From Zygnema circumcarinatum (lineage: Eukaryota; Streptophyta; Zygnematophyceae; Zygnematales; Zygnemataceae), in NCBI GenBank assembly GCA_037447605.1, contig CM074807.1, positions 62,001 to 126,000 on the forward strand: a stretch of 64,000 nt of DNA, read 5' to 3'. A program made the translations under genes and the position numbers. The notes beneath the pieces are model-generated. The model was given only the letters and a program-made list of their open reading frames with translations. It did no database searches and was not told the DNA's origin. This document shows, one piece after another, positions 1 to 15,838 of this stretch (the stretch's first letter is position 1; every line of letters starts with the position of its first letter).

Positions 1-189
1 ACCAACACAGCCGGAAAAGACAGGGCCGGGAGGGTGAACAGAGTGAAAGAGATAGGGAGGGGGGGGGAGGGTTGTTGACTTTGTTTCGTTGCACTCAACA
101 TTCCGCTAGGTTAGGGGGGGAAAGAAAGTTTCTCAGTTTGTTCGGGTTCATCCAACCCTCCGCAGCGGTATGGCGAGTGGGGTCCCGAC

Positions 190-2685
<2,496 letters not shown>

Positions 2686-4329
2686 AAGGGTTGGAAGCCC
2701 GGAGATACTGCTTGCACCTGCTTTCCGACAATAAGAAGAGTGCATTTACAGTTGTTTACACATTGGGTTCGTCTTTTTGGATAATTCTGTACTTGAAACT
2801 TTCCCACTTTGCTGTAAAAACTCATAAAACATTTCATACAGAATACTTGATTTATTCGTCAATACACAATTTATTTTTTATTGCAAATGGCCAATGATAC
2901 CGCAAAAGAAAAAACGACTAAGAAACGCTTGACTGTAACAGTGTAAAACGACACAAAGGGGTTACAATCAAGTCTAAAACGAAGAAAAAAAAAAAAAGTC
3001 GGATTGAAAGTGATATAATCAACCGAGGAAAGAAGGAAGGGACCACAACATGGCAGAAGATTAGAATGGATACCTAACGAAGAACAGCGAACAGCAAATA
3101 AATAAATTAGTAAATAAATGATATACAATAGCAAATGAAAAAAAAAATCTACAAGTGATCGCACCTATACTAGGAGAAAGACTTGAGAAAATGTGTGAGG
3201 AAATTCCGGGGTCCGTAGCACCGCGAGTGAACAGACCACCCCACAATATCGAGGAGAGGATAACAAGCAGACAAAATGCGGGAGCAGAGTGCTCAGATGA
3301 AGCTAGGGCGGGTGTCAGGGGCGAGGAAGGAGATGCGGAAGTAGGAAAGGAGGAGAGATGGCGAAAAAGGCGGGTTCCAAGGGCATGCGAGCAGAAGCAG
3401 AGGAGGGCAGACGTGGCCTGCGGTACCTGCCGCGGCAGACGATGCAACGCGCCCCCCCGCAGCGCCCTCCCCCTCCCCGGGGCACGCCTTCTGACGAGAC
3501 GAGCGCGGAGCGGCGCTGCGAGGGGCGCTGCTGCCTTTTCTCTTCTTTTTCTCTTTCTCTTGTTCTCCTGCGCGCTGCCCCAGCCCCAGCCCCAGCCCGG
3601 CTCGCGCGCAGCAGCAGAAGCAGCAGCGAGTAAGCTCCGGGAGAGTGGGCAGACAGGGAGTGGGGGAGGCGGGCCGACAGCTCAACGAGCGGCCGAGCAC
3701 AGCAGCGCCCTGCCTCGCCTCGCCGAGAGAGAGCCAGGCAATGACGGTGATCGAGATTTGGAAGTTTTCAAAGAAAACAAGAAGGAAGGCGGAGGGAAGG
3801 CCTTAGGAAGGCGTAGCTTACAGCTGCAAGCTTTTTTCTTTTGTCCTTGGGTTCTTTGCGACATCAGTTCCTCGTGGTTCCACATGCTGATTTTGAGCAT
3901 GTGCATTTGATGGCATCATCGCCATCGTGAGATCAATGCCCCATCCTTCTTTCAAAGGCAGCATCACTCCACAAAAAATGTTCAGGCGGCATAATATACC
4001 CCCCTCGTCACTCAGACAGACATGCATGACGAGCGTCCCTCGAAGCACAGAGGATGGCAGCGCGCATCCAAAGCCCGGCCAGGCTGAGGAATTTTGTGTT
4101 TACGATTCAGCGTTCTTCTCATCAACAGCCACTCTCAGACGGGAGAGGCACTTCAGCTTTGTGCAATCGAGCATATGAACAATCAGGTTGGATTGATGTG
4201 TACAGTCGGCACTTACAGTGTCTGCTAGTGCAAGAGTTTATTGGGCCAAACTACGCTATGACGCTGGAATACTATGTATGCCCTACAGCTTGCGAGTCTG
4301 TCACAATGGCATTCAGTATTTGTATATAA
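2686..4329. other. Intergenic, upstream of SRT1 and downstream of the MFS gene
   Basis: Holds the upstream region of SRT1 and the 3' flank of the minus-strand MFS gene. There is an A/T-rich part (about 2830-3160) and a GC-rich part (about 3400-3730). Open frames are present but none resembles a known protein or has supporting splice structure. Confidence 0.6.
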
Positions 4330-7300
4330 CTAACTTTTCCCAGTAGCTGCTATGCTTTCGGCAACAAGGGGGGTCTCAGAAGAAGAAGCTGTGGATGCCG
4401 GCCCCTCCGCTATCTCTTCCTCGTCAGCATCGACTCTATACAAGTACCCAGGCCTAAAAATGAAGCCTGAAAAAACTCCATAGACCAAATAAATAGGGAA
4501 GGAAAAGCATAGCGCTTCGAAAACCAGAAACCCGACATTTACAAAGAAAAAATTTCCTTTTAGTACAGTCTCCCCCAAGACCGAGAGAGGATAGGTCATC
4601 GCTGTGGCTACAGATCCGCTAAGTCGGGCGAGTCCATAGAGTTTACCAAAATTCTTAAAGCCGAACAGCCGGCCAACATATGCAGCCATGGCACCAAAAA
4701 TGAATGGCCGACTCGCAGCAAATGCGAAAAAGCTAATCAACTGCAAATGGCAAATCGGCGAAACTGAGGTCAGTTCTGGGCTAACTCCTTCTCACAGACA
4801 TGAAATCATGGACTTAACAACGGAAATATTGCTGCTGATATGCTGGTTCGTGGCTCTGAAGGCTCCTGTGCACTCACCTGATACTTCAAAGGAAGGAAGT
4901 TCATAAGATTCGCGATGGAGAATATTGTGTTGGTCACGGCAATAACGGCGAATGACGGGCCTAGGCCCATGTAGACGAGAACGTAGCCGACTATAGGCAC
5001 CATAACTATCCCACCGATCGGAAGAATGATGTTGAATAATGCAACATAATGCTGAGCGTCCTCCCTCGCCTTGAGAATGTCGCTGAAGGGGGGGGTTTGG
5101 GTCCGAAGAGCTTCGTACAACAACTGACTGGAGACAGTGCTGATGTAGAAGTTGACCCGCAATACAAAGAACCCGGTCACTATGAACATGGACCAAAACA
5201 CAAGCGACCGGATTTGCACGGAAAATGCAACGTTGTAAAGTTTAAGTGGCGGCTCTCTGTCCTCCGCCCTCTCCCCCTCGCTGAGGAGAGGAGCCATCAG
5301 ATTTGCAGTGCTTGGCAGCCCCATAGCCCCTTCTCCCGTTGAGCTGACCCCTGTTGCACCGCTCATCAGTTTCTGTTTCATCGTTTGGCGTATGCGCCAT
5401 ACTCGATGGATTTCGCCATCCTCATTTCCGGCCGTGTCACTGGCATACGGTTTGTCGCAGAAAAAAAACAGGCTAATGAAAAATATGAAAATGGGAACAA
5501 CCTGCAAAAAAATGCTTGGTCTGCATTGGATTACGTTGCTTCTGGAAGTTCAAAAAGAAACATTCGACTCGTCTCTTGAGATGGCGGTGTTCCTGGATCA
5601 AGAAATTGAACCGTGCAAGCTGCTTATGGATAAATTTAAGGTTTCTGGGTGGACAGGAAAATGGAGTTGCTTCTACCGTGTAAGCGAGCATTACTGAACG
5701 GAATGTATATCCCCACGTTGTGACCGCCTGCCCCAAAAGGAACATAATGAAGGACGAGGAATTAAAGCCACCTGTTTGCGCACTGATAATGACACCGGAA
5801 TACTTTCCAAAAAGTTCTCCAAAGTTGGTCAAAGAGTTGGATATACACGGCCCACCGACCGCAAGTGCGATAAAGCCATAAAAGTAGAGGAGATCGGAAA
5901 ATTCGCTTGCAAAAGCAAGCGCAAAGAGGCCGGACAGAGAAATTAAGGAACCCACGCATACTGTGACTGCACAAGCAAATAACACGGATGTTGATCATTT
6001 AGAGGAGATGTGCAGATGGGAATCTAGTGCATCTATGGCAAGAATCCTCAAGTGCTGTTTAAATAGACTGGCGTCCAAACGGTGTCCGAATACAGCAAAA
6101 TCTCCTCTTCAGCTTACAAGCAGAGCATGCAGTGCGACCATTGACTATATGAGTTTGAGATTTTGCTTTGCACTCGCGGATGGGAGATTTCACTCCTTTA
6201 ATGTCTGAGTCAAGAAAGCAGAACGCTCCTGCACTTGTTCGACAATCACAAAGCATCCAGTTGCTAGCTGGTAATGTTGACGTCCAGATGCCGAGCCGGT
6301 CTCGAACATGTGTTTCTGGTTCAAGGTTGGCATCTCTGACACGTGCTATGATTGTTCAGTTGAGAAACTTGATTGTTTCAATCAAGTCAAGGGTACATTA
6401 CCTCGAGGTCCAACAATGTCTAATAGAACACCGACAAGGAATGCGCAGCCTGAAATTGTAGAAGCTCCCAAAGTATACATGAGCGTCAGCCTGTCTGCAA
6501 GTCAAGCAGAAAGCCAGGTCAGGTGGCTGAGAAGCGTGCTCTGTTCTTCATGCCATAGAGTCTCTGAACTAATATGGCCAGATTGCAATGCTTTACAAGA
6601 ATTGTCAAAGCGGTTAACAAAAAAAAAGCAAGGCAAAAGCATGTCAGAAGCGGAGAAGTACCTTTCTAAATCAAAGCTTCCATAGTTCTATTGTTGTCCT
6701 CTGCTCTGAGCTCGTCTCAGCATATCAACCAACACCACTACGTTTCATGGGAGTTGTAAGCCCAAAGAAAAGCTAGTGGCATTCGTAACACAATTCGTCC
6801 CAAAAGCAGATTCACTCACCATGTTGAGCATCGCAGGGTAGAGGTTCCCCCTCCTCGCACAATCCTGCGAAAGCTTTTGCGTGGAATACAAGCGCCATAT
6901 AAATGCCAGAATAACCAAAGATAATTCCTGTACCATCAAACAAGACAAGAGTTCAGCTATGAAGGAGCAGGACACAGTGTAGCTGGTTACAACGTGAATG
7001 AGTTGCTCGTCAGATGCCAGATTCAAAAGAATTAAACTCGAGAAGTACAGACCAGTAAATTGATAGGGGGGCGAGATTGACTAACAGATTTTACAATCAA
7101 CATCGAAGGGGGCTTTAGAAGTAAGACGATAAGTTGCACGTCCTCCAATCAACCAAAGTATAGGACTACGAAAACTGAGAAACACAAACACATGCTTCCG
7201 TGCTCAACCCATACTCGCCTTTCCTTCAGAATTGTCTTTGCTTCCTTTGTGGAAACAAAGATTACTACAAACCTTTCGATTTCATTGCCCACATTGAGGC

Positions 7301-8115
7301 CATTACCCACTTCCTGCAAAACATTTTACTTTTGTTGGCTGTCATGCTCCTTTCTCCAGCCAAATTCTCAATGCAACAGGGAATACGAACCAGCTACAGA
7401 GTATGCCCTGAAATCAACGAGAAAATTGAAACTTTTGCATACTGCTGTATCCCCCTTAATTCTTCATATTCACGACATAATGAAAATTTGAAACTTTTCG
7501 ATGAGTTAAAACGATGGAGATACGCCACTAGTCAACAAGTAAAACTGCAACGATCAAAGAACTTTGCAATTAAGGCTGTCATTAAGTTCTGTTTGTTTGA
7601 GCACAGTAGAAACACCCGTGCCTGCGACCTATAAAATTTACAGTGACAACGTTATCACTTCCAGTGGTAATTGGGTAAAGCATGGAGAGGGAGGTGACAT
7701 TGCCGCCAAGCCGTCGCAAACGGTGACTTTTATGACCAACGCGAGCTACCCTATGGACACTGCTCAGACCTCGGTGATGATCAGCCCGCATTACATTTTT
7801 AGAGAAATGGATGAACTCACAGCTCTTTAAAACAAACGGCTTTTAAAACAGCATTCAAGGAACCGATTTAACAGTTCAATTCGCCATCGAACAATTTAAA
7901 TCAGAACATTAGCTGACATTAGCTGCATGTCAGGGCTTCCCAATGCAGGCCCTGCTGGGTTTGTTCCGATTCAGACAAGATGTTATCAAAATATGACTCG
8001 CTGGTCATAAAAAGAGCTCACCTGACATGAAAAGCGAAAATGCAACAGAAAAAACCACCAGCAAGAGTCTTGAACTGAAGCTCTCTCCACCGGGTTCTCG
8101 ATAAAAGAAACCCAT
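4330..8115 (-). CDS. Major facilitator transporter, SLC43/FMP42-like
   Basis: Twelve-segment MFS membrane transporter resembling the SLC43 amino-acid transporters and the fungal FMP42 family; substrate unknown. Exons in coding order: 8115-8022, 6927-6820, 6494-6402, 5966-5677, 5501-4878, 4740-4330, with GT-AG junctions and matching phases, total 539 aa. The start is the ATG at 8115, which opens directly into the first hydrophobic segment. The MFS loop 2-3 signature reads LLDIVGPR, joined across exons 3 and 4. A long hydrophilic central loop (residues about 215-285) separates the two six-helix halves, and the C-terminal tail is acidic (VDADEEEIAE). Intron 1 is about 1.1 kb and I see no gene in it. 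The fold is certain; the subfamily rests on overall resemblance. Confidence 0.85.
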
Positions 8116-9070
8116 AGCTGTATACGCCCTTGTTTGACCCTCGCTTTAACGAGAAGATCAGTTCGATGCCGATAAGTTTGATGCAATGCGCATCTGCGCT
8201 CAGCTGGCCGTCTTGGAGGAGCGGAAGCTTGCCCCTACGCCAGCAGCTACAGGAGTGTGAAGTTTGGGCGTGCGCGAACGGCAGCCGCTGATGTCTGATG
8301 ATTTGCAGGGACGAGGCCACCACTCGCCTGCTCCCGCTCCGACGTCGTGCTCGGCATGCTACATGCTACTGCTGCTGCAGCGCTGCTGCTGTAGTTGTAA
8401 GGTCGAGGCTCCCGTGAAATTTGAAAAAGCATTGTTATTTGGAATTGATGTGGCATGGAACTGACGATGGCGATGCCATCAGATGCACATGGACAACATC
8501 ATGAGGAACCACTAGAAACTGGTCACAAAGAAACTAAAGACAATAGAAAAAGCTATGTCGGAAATCTACTTCTAGGCCCAAGAACAAAAACAACATTGTT
8601 ATTTGCTTTTGTTGAGCAATGAAACGAGCGTGTATCGTCGGGATGCATCCTCAGGACCATGGGCGTGGCGTTCCCATTTGAATCTGGGACGATTCAACGT
8701 GGCTCAAGCGGGTCACATGGCGCGAACCCATTTTGGGGCCTCACGGGCCATCCGCTCACCCTAACGCCAGCCAGCCCTGCACTTATTCCCGTGATCGAAG
8801 CGCAACGAGGATCCAGGAAGTGTTGAAGGAGCAGAATGACACGGCAATGTCCAAGCACAACGGATGCTCCTCCTCGTCACTGCGAATGCTGAAACGAGAC
8901 ATTGCGGTGTGGGCCGTGTGGCCGGTCGCCCGCCCTTCCGAGGCATTATTGCGCTCAACTCTCTCCCGCCCGTTGGTGGAATACATTACGCGTCTACCAA
9001 GCAGCCAACCAAGGGAGCCGCTCCGCTCCGCTCCGCTTGGCTGCCTGCCGAGCCACAAGGTTTCCCACAA

Positions 9071-9155
9071 CATGGCATGGCATGGCATGGCATGGCATGG
9101 CATGGAATGGCATGGCATGGCATGGCATGGCATGGCATGGAATGGCATGGCATGG
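9071..9155. repeat. (CATGG)n pentanucleotide repeat
   Basis: About 17 units of CATGG with a few GGAAT variants, about 400 bp upstream of the ADF start codon. The pentamer reads open in several frames and produces spurious Met-Ala-Trp-His-Gly ORFs. Confidence 0.97.
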
Positions 9156-9450
9156 GATTATGGCGGCGACATGTTGGTGTTGTCCATGTCGCGCGGCGCC
9201 TGGCGGGCGGAGGGAGGGAGGTAGGGAGGGTGGGAGGGACCGAGGCAGGCGCCGCGCCACGCCGCGTCGACAAGTGGCGGGACTCCCGCCCGGCCGTTCA
9301 CACGTCAAACGTGGCAAAAAAGGGCAGGCTGAGGGTGGGGCTGGGGCTGAGGGTCGCTGCTGGCTGCGCGTGTGAACGCGGCGGGCGGGCGGAAGTTAGG
9401 TCGCGCGGCACCCACTCTTTTCGGCTGCCTCTCCGCCTGCCACCGTTGTT

Positions 9451-9476
9451 TGCCTGCCTGCCTGCCTGCCTGCCTG
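9451..9476. repeat. (TGCC)n microsatellite
   Basis: About six TGCC units followed by a TGTC variant, roughly 80-100 bp upstream of the ADF ATG. Confidence 0.9.
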
Positions 9477-9552
9477 TCTGCGACCGGCACAAAACCCCCC
9501 TGCTTGCTGTGGATCAGCCTCGGTTTGCTTCCCTCTACTGCGGCGAGCCATC

Positions 9553-10600
9553 ATGGTAAGCTTGCAATGCTTATTCTGGAGGATGGTCAATGTTGGAGAA
9601 TGAGAATGCGGGGACTGTTTCGATTTGTCTTATGTAGCGACTGTTGCAGATCAGGTGGTTGTTCTGCTTGTTCTATTTTCTGCTGGACGACTTAAGCTAA
9701 CCATGGTAGGAATTGGTTTAAGTTTGGAAAGTGGCTGCTTGGAGAGGACCTTGCAATGATCTTTCTGCTGTGTGTCAATGGCAGGCGAACGCTGCGTCGG
9801 GCATGGCGGTCAGTGATGAGTGTAAATTGAAGTTCTTGGAGCTGAAGAGGAAGAAGACCTATCGCTACATCGTGTTCAAGATTGATAATAACAATATCAT
9901 CGTTGAGAAGACTGGTGGCCCTGACGAGACATACGATCAGTTTGCTGCTTCTCTACCGGAATCCGACCCGCGCTATGCAGTGTATGATTATGATTTCACG
10001 ACAGAGGACAACTGCCAAAAGAGCAAGATTTTCTTCATTGCCTGGTATGCATAATATCCTACACTCGTCCCTGGCTAGATGCGATCTAGGGTTCGGCTTT
10101 GCAACCTTTGCCCTGCTGCAAGCTTTTGCAGTCGGTCGCTGATGTCAAGCTGTTGTTCAAATTGTTGAAGGGTTGAAGTTGTTTTGCTGTTGACGGAGAC
10201 TGAGCGTTTATTCAAGTTTTCGTGTCGTTTCTGATTTGTGCTCTTTAGACTTTCGTCCATATAGCATCCAGACAATATCTACTCGTTTGCTGGATGGTCT
10301 TGTTGATTCGAAGTTTATCTCTGCATATTCGTTCCCTTTTCAAACTCGAGGCGGCCGTCATGTAGAAGTATCGTATGATGTTGAATTTGTACAGTCCATA
10401 CTGCATGCCTTGGCGCTGTCCTGACGCCTCCCTTGTATAAATCGACCAGGTCTCCTGATACCTCGAGAGTCAAGGCGAAGATGACTTACGCGAGCTCCAA
10501 AGATAGGTTCCGGAGGGAGCTGGACGGAGTCCACTATGAGCTTCAGGCAACTGATCCAACTGAAATGGACATGGATGTCATTAAGGACAGGATAAAGTAG
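9553..10600 (+). CDS. ADF: Actin-depolymerizing factor (ADF/cofilin)
   Basis: Small actin-binding protein that severs and depolymerizes F-actin in the cytoplasm. Exons: 9553-9555 (the ATG alone), 9785-10044, 10450-10600, total 137 aa, the usual plant ADF length. Joining ATG to the second exon gives the plant N-terminus [10 protein letters not shown]. The Trp in FIAWSPDTS is split TG|G by intron 2. Downstream [11 protein letters not shown] carries the actin-binding long helix and the protein ends DVIKDRIK with TAG at 10598. A one-codon first exon is a known trait of plant ADF genes. The Ser six residues from the N-terminus is the equivalent of the conserved plant phosphorylation site. No truncation seen. 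Confidence 0.97.
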
Positions 10601-11865
10601 GGTTGCACTGTTCTCTTTGGATAAGTCCTTGTCGGCTCAGAAGAGCTCTTCTGTCTACTATGGACCAGTTCCATACCCGCCGGTCGTTCTGAGGTTGGCT
10701 GCTGCTTCTCGCGTGGCAGCATTGTTCAGGTAGTGTCCTTCGTCTGCAACACTCGCATTAGCAGCATGCAGTCATGCGACATGTTGCTTTGTGGAGGCTT
10801 GTTGGTAAGCAGGAGAGTTTGAGGGCTTCAGGAATTGAAGTGGATGGGGTGTTGAGGAGCAAAATAGAGGTCCCAGCTCCTATGGGCAAAATCAAAGTGG
10901 TTGAAAAGCATCCAGCGGGGCTCGAACTATATATGAATTAAACAGTGCTATGTTGTCTGCTGCAACTGTTAGTTGGAGGGGGCCTTCTAGCAAATTTGCT
11001 TTTTCCTCTCATTTGGGCATCCCGGCAAGAAGACAGGTTAATACATTTGTACACATGGATCGACGCAGTCTTATTACTATTTTGCTGTTGAATCCTCTGA
11101 GAGCTCTTGCAGGGTGTCCGTCCATCGTTCTGAATCGATGAAGGCATTTCCTTTGCGAGCGTGTTGCATTGTGGCAAAGTTTTTTGAATTTTAGCCGTAG
11201 CAGCAGCATTGCGTTTCTGCTCTGCAATTCCCCTACTCAATCCGTTAAGAATTGCAAAGCAGAAACAGAAGCAGAAGCTTGTATCTCGTATGGATTTTTG
11301 GTGGCCTCCGGTAGAGTCTGTCCTTGGAGGGCCTCGAATAGTCTGGCTCTGTGGGACCGGAACTGTCTAGCCGTTTCGCAGTTGTAGGGTGTCATGACCA
11401 GTGAAGGGCCGGGGGAATTCGATTGCCCTCCGCCTTGGTGATCCAGAAAGAATAGAAGGACGGCATATGTAGTCGACCGAGTAAGGCAGCTGATGCACCC
11501 CCTGTTACTAGAATTGACTAGTTTGGCCAGTTGGTGGCTTTGGTTCGCTGGTCAAATCTTCCCCAGGAAGGCTGTCCGAGTGTTCCTTGACTTAGGTTTG
11601 GTTTACTTCTTTGTCAGATAGCAGTTTGCAGACTTCATGCCACCTCCAAATTGTAGATCATGAAACACCAGCGAAAGTTCACTACATTTGCGCCCTCGTT
11701 CATCACTCGTATTTACAACTAAAACAAGGCACAGCATTAGCACAGGAAGGACCGTGTCTTTCTTATTTCAGTTTGGAATAATTGTATCACACAAAAATTG
11801 CTGCTGGCGGCAGTTGTGTTATGTACACTACTCTCATGTGATGTGCGATGCTAACGGCACTGTCC
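10601..11865. other. Intergenic, converging 3' flanks of ADF and EAF6
   Basis: ADF 3' UTR and downstream DNA, then the 3' flank of the minus-strand EAF6 gene. Only short unconvincing open frames; no RNA gene recognised. Confidence 0.6.
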
Positions 11866-13712
11866 CTAGCGCAAGAGGGGGTCCGGGTCGTCGTCTTCGT
11901 CGTCCTGGTCGGTGGCCTGGCGCAGCCGCTTGCCGTCTCTGGGGCCAGTCCTCCCGCGCTTGGACTGCTGCTTGCCCCTGCAGACGACAGGCGCTCGCAC
12001 CCCCGTCAGCTGCCGCGATGAGATGTGATGTGATGTGCCCAGCAGCACGCAAGCGACTGTGCGGCGCCCCTTTCTTTCTGCGTGCGAGTGGCACAGAGAG
12101 AGAAAGGGTGCGTAGCGGCTTACGGTCCATTGGGGGTGGCTGCGGGGACCCTCAAACGCGGGCCCACTGACGCAAGTCCGGCCTCTGGTCGCCCGTCTGC
12201 AGCCGCCCAGCAGCGGAAGCCAAGTTTAGCCAGACGCCCATGGACAGACGCACGATAAGGAAATAGAGATCGTTTTCTCAACGCAAAGGGAACGAACCTG
12301 CATCGCGACAAGCTGCATTTTCCTCCACCTGCACATTCTCAACTACACGCATGTGAACTGCCGGATACCCTGGAGCTTTTGAACTCTACAGCTTGCACTG
12401 TCTCCTACAGACATAGACAGCTTTAGGCAAACGGTCGCGTTAACAAACAGAACCTCCATAAATGATGGCTTCATGTCCAGGACCTTTCGGCGAATAAGCA
12501 TGTTCATGAACACGACAGTAAAACTGGCTGCTAATTCTGCCTGCATCGCCACAACCGTGGAATCGTAATGACGCTGACAGTTCTAGAACTGTTGATCAAG
12601 TCAAGTGCTAACAAGCAAGCCATAGGAAACGTGACTCTTCTGAATAGATTACCGCTGGCGATGTCAAAGATGAAAGTGAAAAGAGGCGATCTTCGGGTTG
12701 GAACTTCCTTGGTCTTTTAGAGCTGAGCACAAAAGGGCAAAAAAACCAATTAGGCTCTCAGAAACAACAATTGAGCAGAATGACCTTTTCCCAACTAACA
12801 GCGAAAGCAATTGAGAACCGTTAGACGTAACCCTCTAACAGATACATTCTGTTCAGCGTGCTCACTTCATATATACTCAAACCAATGACTTTCGTGGTTC
12901 AATTTTTTTTTTCTATCCATCAAATACTCTCAAGAACAAAGCATTTTGAGTCCAACCCTAACAGTGGTTGCGCACAATGCTGAAGAACCTCTTCATAAGG
13001 TGAGGGCTACGAGCTATCTGAATGGCCAGACAGTTGCAAGACAATAAAACAGCCCAAAAAAGCCCAGGCGTCGAAACCCTTCAACAGCGTCGTGCATCAT
13101 TCAGACGCGTCAAAGAAGCCGGCCCTTTTGAGCATTTAGAGGAACACAAGAAGGTCGCTCACTTGCTTCCACTCTTGCTGGAGGAAAGGAAACCGTCAAA
13201 ACCCTTCAAGACATTGCCACTTTGACTGGAATCATGTAGATAGCTGGTTTCAAGGTCGTAAACCTGTAGAAAAAGTCCGATCCCAAGAATATGGCAATAA
13301 CCTCAAATGTGCTAAAAACTGAGTGGAGCGAGAAAAGCCTTGGCCTTATGCGGCATTTTGCAGTGTTTTCAGCGACAGGTGGTCGACTATCTACTATTCT
13401 GTTTAATCAAAACAACTGAAATTGATCAGTAACCTGCAGAGACAAGCAGGGACGCTTAAAGAATATGAAATGGTACACGGTGAATGCCAGAGTGGCGAGA
13501 AAATTCACTAGGTATGGGTCTCAAACAGCCAAATAAGAAAGGGGCAGGCAAGCAACCACTCGTTGTGCAGAAGTGACAAAGGGTATCTCTCTCGCTTAAG
13601 GACAACTCACCTGCTTTTCCACCATTCTCAGTTCGTCTTCCAGCTTCTCCTTCCGTGCAAGGAGCATTGCAAGAGTAGAGCTCGCAGTACTAGCAGGCTT
13701 GGAACTCGCCAT
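11866..13712 (-). CDS. EAF6: EAF6-like subunit of NuA4-type histone acetyltransferase
   Basis: Small subunit of NuA4/TIP60-class histone acetyltransferase complexes. Exons found in coding order: 13712-13611, 13263-13163, 12713-12653, 12196-12124, 11977-11866. The conserved EAF6 helix reads KLEDELRMVEKQ followed across the first intron by VYDLETSYL, then GNVLKGFDGFLSS, then FQPEDRLFSLSSLTSP, all recognisable from plant EAF6. The tail is basic then acidic (KRGRTGPRDGKR, DQDDEDDDPD). Exon 3 ends in phase 0 but exon 4 opens needing one base, so a short exon of 3n+1 nt is missing between 12197 and 12652. The start at 13712 is the first Met in frame. An acceptor tag directly upstream (near 13745) suggests a 5'-UTR intron or one more N-terminal exon. 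Confidence 0.85.
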
Positions 13713-15838
13713 TACTTCTTCCTGCTGTTTGGTAACTTTTTCCCCTACAAGAAAAGGAAAAGCGAGCTTCAAAGCTTCAACCGCAGCGAACTTCACGAAT
13801 GAAACGCGCAAGCAGCAGAACACAGGTGAGAGCAGTATTGCTTCGGAGCTCTCAGTCGGAAAAGGAGGCGACCATGGCTTGAACCTCGCCAAGATGACGC
13901 AGTTAGTCGGAATTTAGGGTTGCCATGGTTTTGATGCTCGACCGGGCACTACTTCCTTTGAGGCAGCGGGACTCGCCGACTGGATGCAGGAGGTCGCTGA
14001 GCCTTCCCGGCGGCCTACATATCGTGAGAGGCCATGCACTGTATCTGAGCCACGCGGCTCATCCCGCATAGGACCTCTAGTCTCTCCCTCGTCGCCTTCC
14101 CTCTCTGCCCCTTCTTCTCCTCCCTCACTCTCCTTCCTTCCTCACCTTCTCTCTTTCTCTCGCACACACGAAGTCGAGAACACGTATGTCGTTTTAAGTC
14201 ATGAATGAAAACATTGCCTTCAGGTGGATGCTCGTTCATGCGGCGTGCTGTATTGTATTGCTGTTTGTAAACTCGGCGGATCCATTTGTTTTTGCGCAGG
14301 TTGTGCTTTTTGTGCTTTCCCGAAAATGGCCTTTCAATAGCAATGGCATTTCCTGTTCGAAGTTATTAAAAACAAGCTCTTCGAAATAAGACGAGCAAGA
14401 AACATAAATCAGACCTCGACCACATTAAGCTTTCTATTCCAAGTTTTAAAGTTGAATACATCTTGCAGCACCCTGTGCATTCTTCAAATTGAATTCTTTG
14501 GTATATACAGATGTAACTGGAGTGTGTATGGCAGAATGTGATCGCACTGCATGCTCATCCGCACACGTACAGCAGGATGCTGAAGAGAGAGTTAATGGTA
14601 ACAAAGTAGAAATTGCAGGCGTCAAATGACACGAACATATGGAAGAACTTCTCGTGTAGAACCACAACACGTGAAGAGGTCGAAGGGATACGAAGTTTAT
14701 TCACTGCGTAGCTTTACATTTGGATAGAATACATTCCTGGAAAGACGAAGCCAGTATTTCACATAACATTTGAGCCCGTTGCCTGTTGGTTGTAAAAAGA
14801 AAAATTTCTGAAAACTCGGATGAGAATGTAAGCTCCAGAAGCATTATTGATGCAAAGCATTAAAATTTCTGTCTTTTCATTTGTCTTCGTGATCCATTTC
14901 CCAGTCATTGCATTTGCACGCTCGTTTCCGAAGCACATTTATGCAAACCCTGAAATCCTTTGGGGTATTCGGAGGAGGGCTCGCTGCTACTTGTGTGAGT
15001 TGTTCAGAAAGGTCAATGTCCACTTTCAAAAGGGTTTGCAGGAAGGCCTGCTTCGAGAAGCAGTCTGCGAACCCGCCTGCTTACGAGGAGGCTGCTCTGT
15101 TCGGATGCTGCCTCTTGGAGAAGGCAGATTGCAAAGCTCCCTCAAAGACAAGGGAAGACAGGCGGCTGCTCGTCCTGACCGTTGTCGAACGCGCTTATTA
15201 GGGCCTATTGGAGAGGCATCTACAGAAATTCGTTTGCAATCTGGGTTGCGTCAATCGTTTAGTCAGGAGCTTCTGCTTAACGGGCTGCCCTCTGCATCAT
15301 GTCTGTGATCATTGCGTCGTTGTTCGGACTGCTGCGTGCTAATAACTAAGAGAATGACTATTGGCAGCGCAGTTTATGCTGAGAGGACGCTGCGTTGGGG
15401 ACAGAGATGCTCGCAGATTGACTACTGGAAATTGGATGATGGATTCAGGAAACAAAGATTGAAGCGACAAGAACAGGCTCACGTGCAGAACGACTTGTTT
15501 TGGGAATGAACATTCCAAAATTTTGAAGTCCAGAACAAATTCCCTAAGTCTGATGATGCCACGGATCTGTCCCCTCTCCATGGCAGCTTCTTTTGTAACA
15601 ATTTCAAAAAAATAAAACTTCTCTTCTAAACTGCTTAATCATGTACAGCAATTCTGATGTCTCAGAATTGAACCCCTTACCCTATCCTCACTGCTGTGCC
15701 TGAGCCTTCCGCCTCTTTTCACATTCGCTTAGATAGCAATAATCTGTCTGCCCGCAAAGGGCTCTCTTATTCCTCTTGCAGCAGCGCGATTTGGCTCCTT
15801 CCCGCGCGCTGCCTGCCTCCTCCCCCTTCAGTCTCTCC
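13713..15838. other. Intergenic between EAF6 and ABCG
   Basis: Upstream region of EAF6 and 3' flank of ABCG. A plus-strand frame at 14847-15308 and an overlapping one ending 15201 have donor-like sequences, but I recognise neither product and cannot join them into a gene. Confidence 0.5.

Larger units (their letters stand above)
8116..9552. other. Intergenic, MFS upstream region and ADF promoter/5' UTR
   Basis: No gene that I can support. It contains the CATGG repeat at 9071-9155 and a (TGCC)n run at 9451-9476, the latter within the probable ADF 5' leader. Confidence 0.6.

Noticed and set aside
3155-3910. 251-codon plus-strand frame
   Set aside because: GC-rich low-complexity translation without recognisable domains; it lies in the intergenic region next to SRT1.
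7564-7830. 88-codon plus-strand frame in the MFS first intron
   Set aside because: No family resemblance; it lies wholly inside an intron of a well-supported gene and lacks its own splice partners.
9071-9155. Regular repeats considered as a CRISPR array
   Set aside because: Five-base units without spacers in a eukaryotic context; a plain microsatellite.
8733-9559. Several frames reading Met-Ala-Trp-His-Gly repeats
   Set aside because: Frames through the CATGG repeat upstream of ADF, with no splice structure or homology.
14847-15308. 153-codon plus-strand frame with an overlapping 97-codon frame
   Set aside because: No recognisable motifs, and donor-like sites do not connect to a further exon that I can support.
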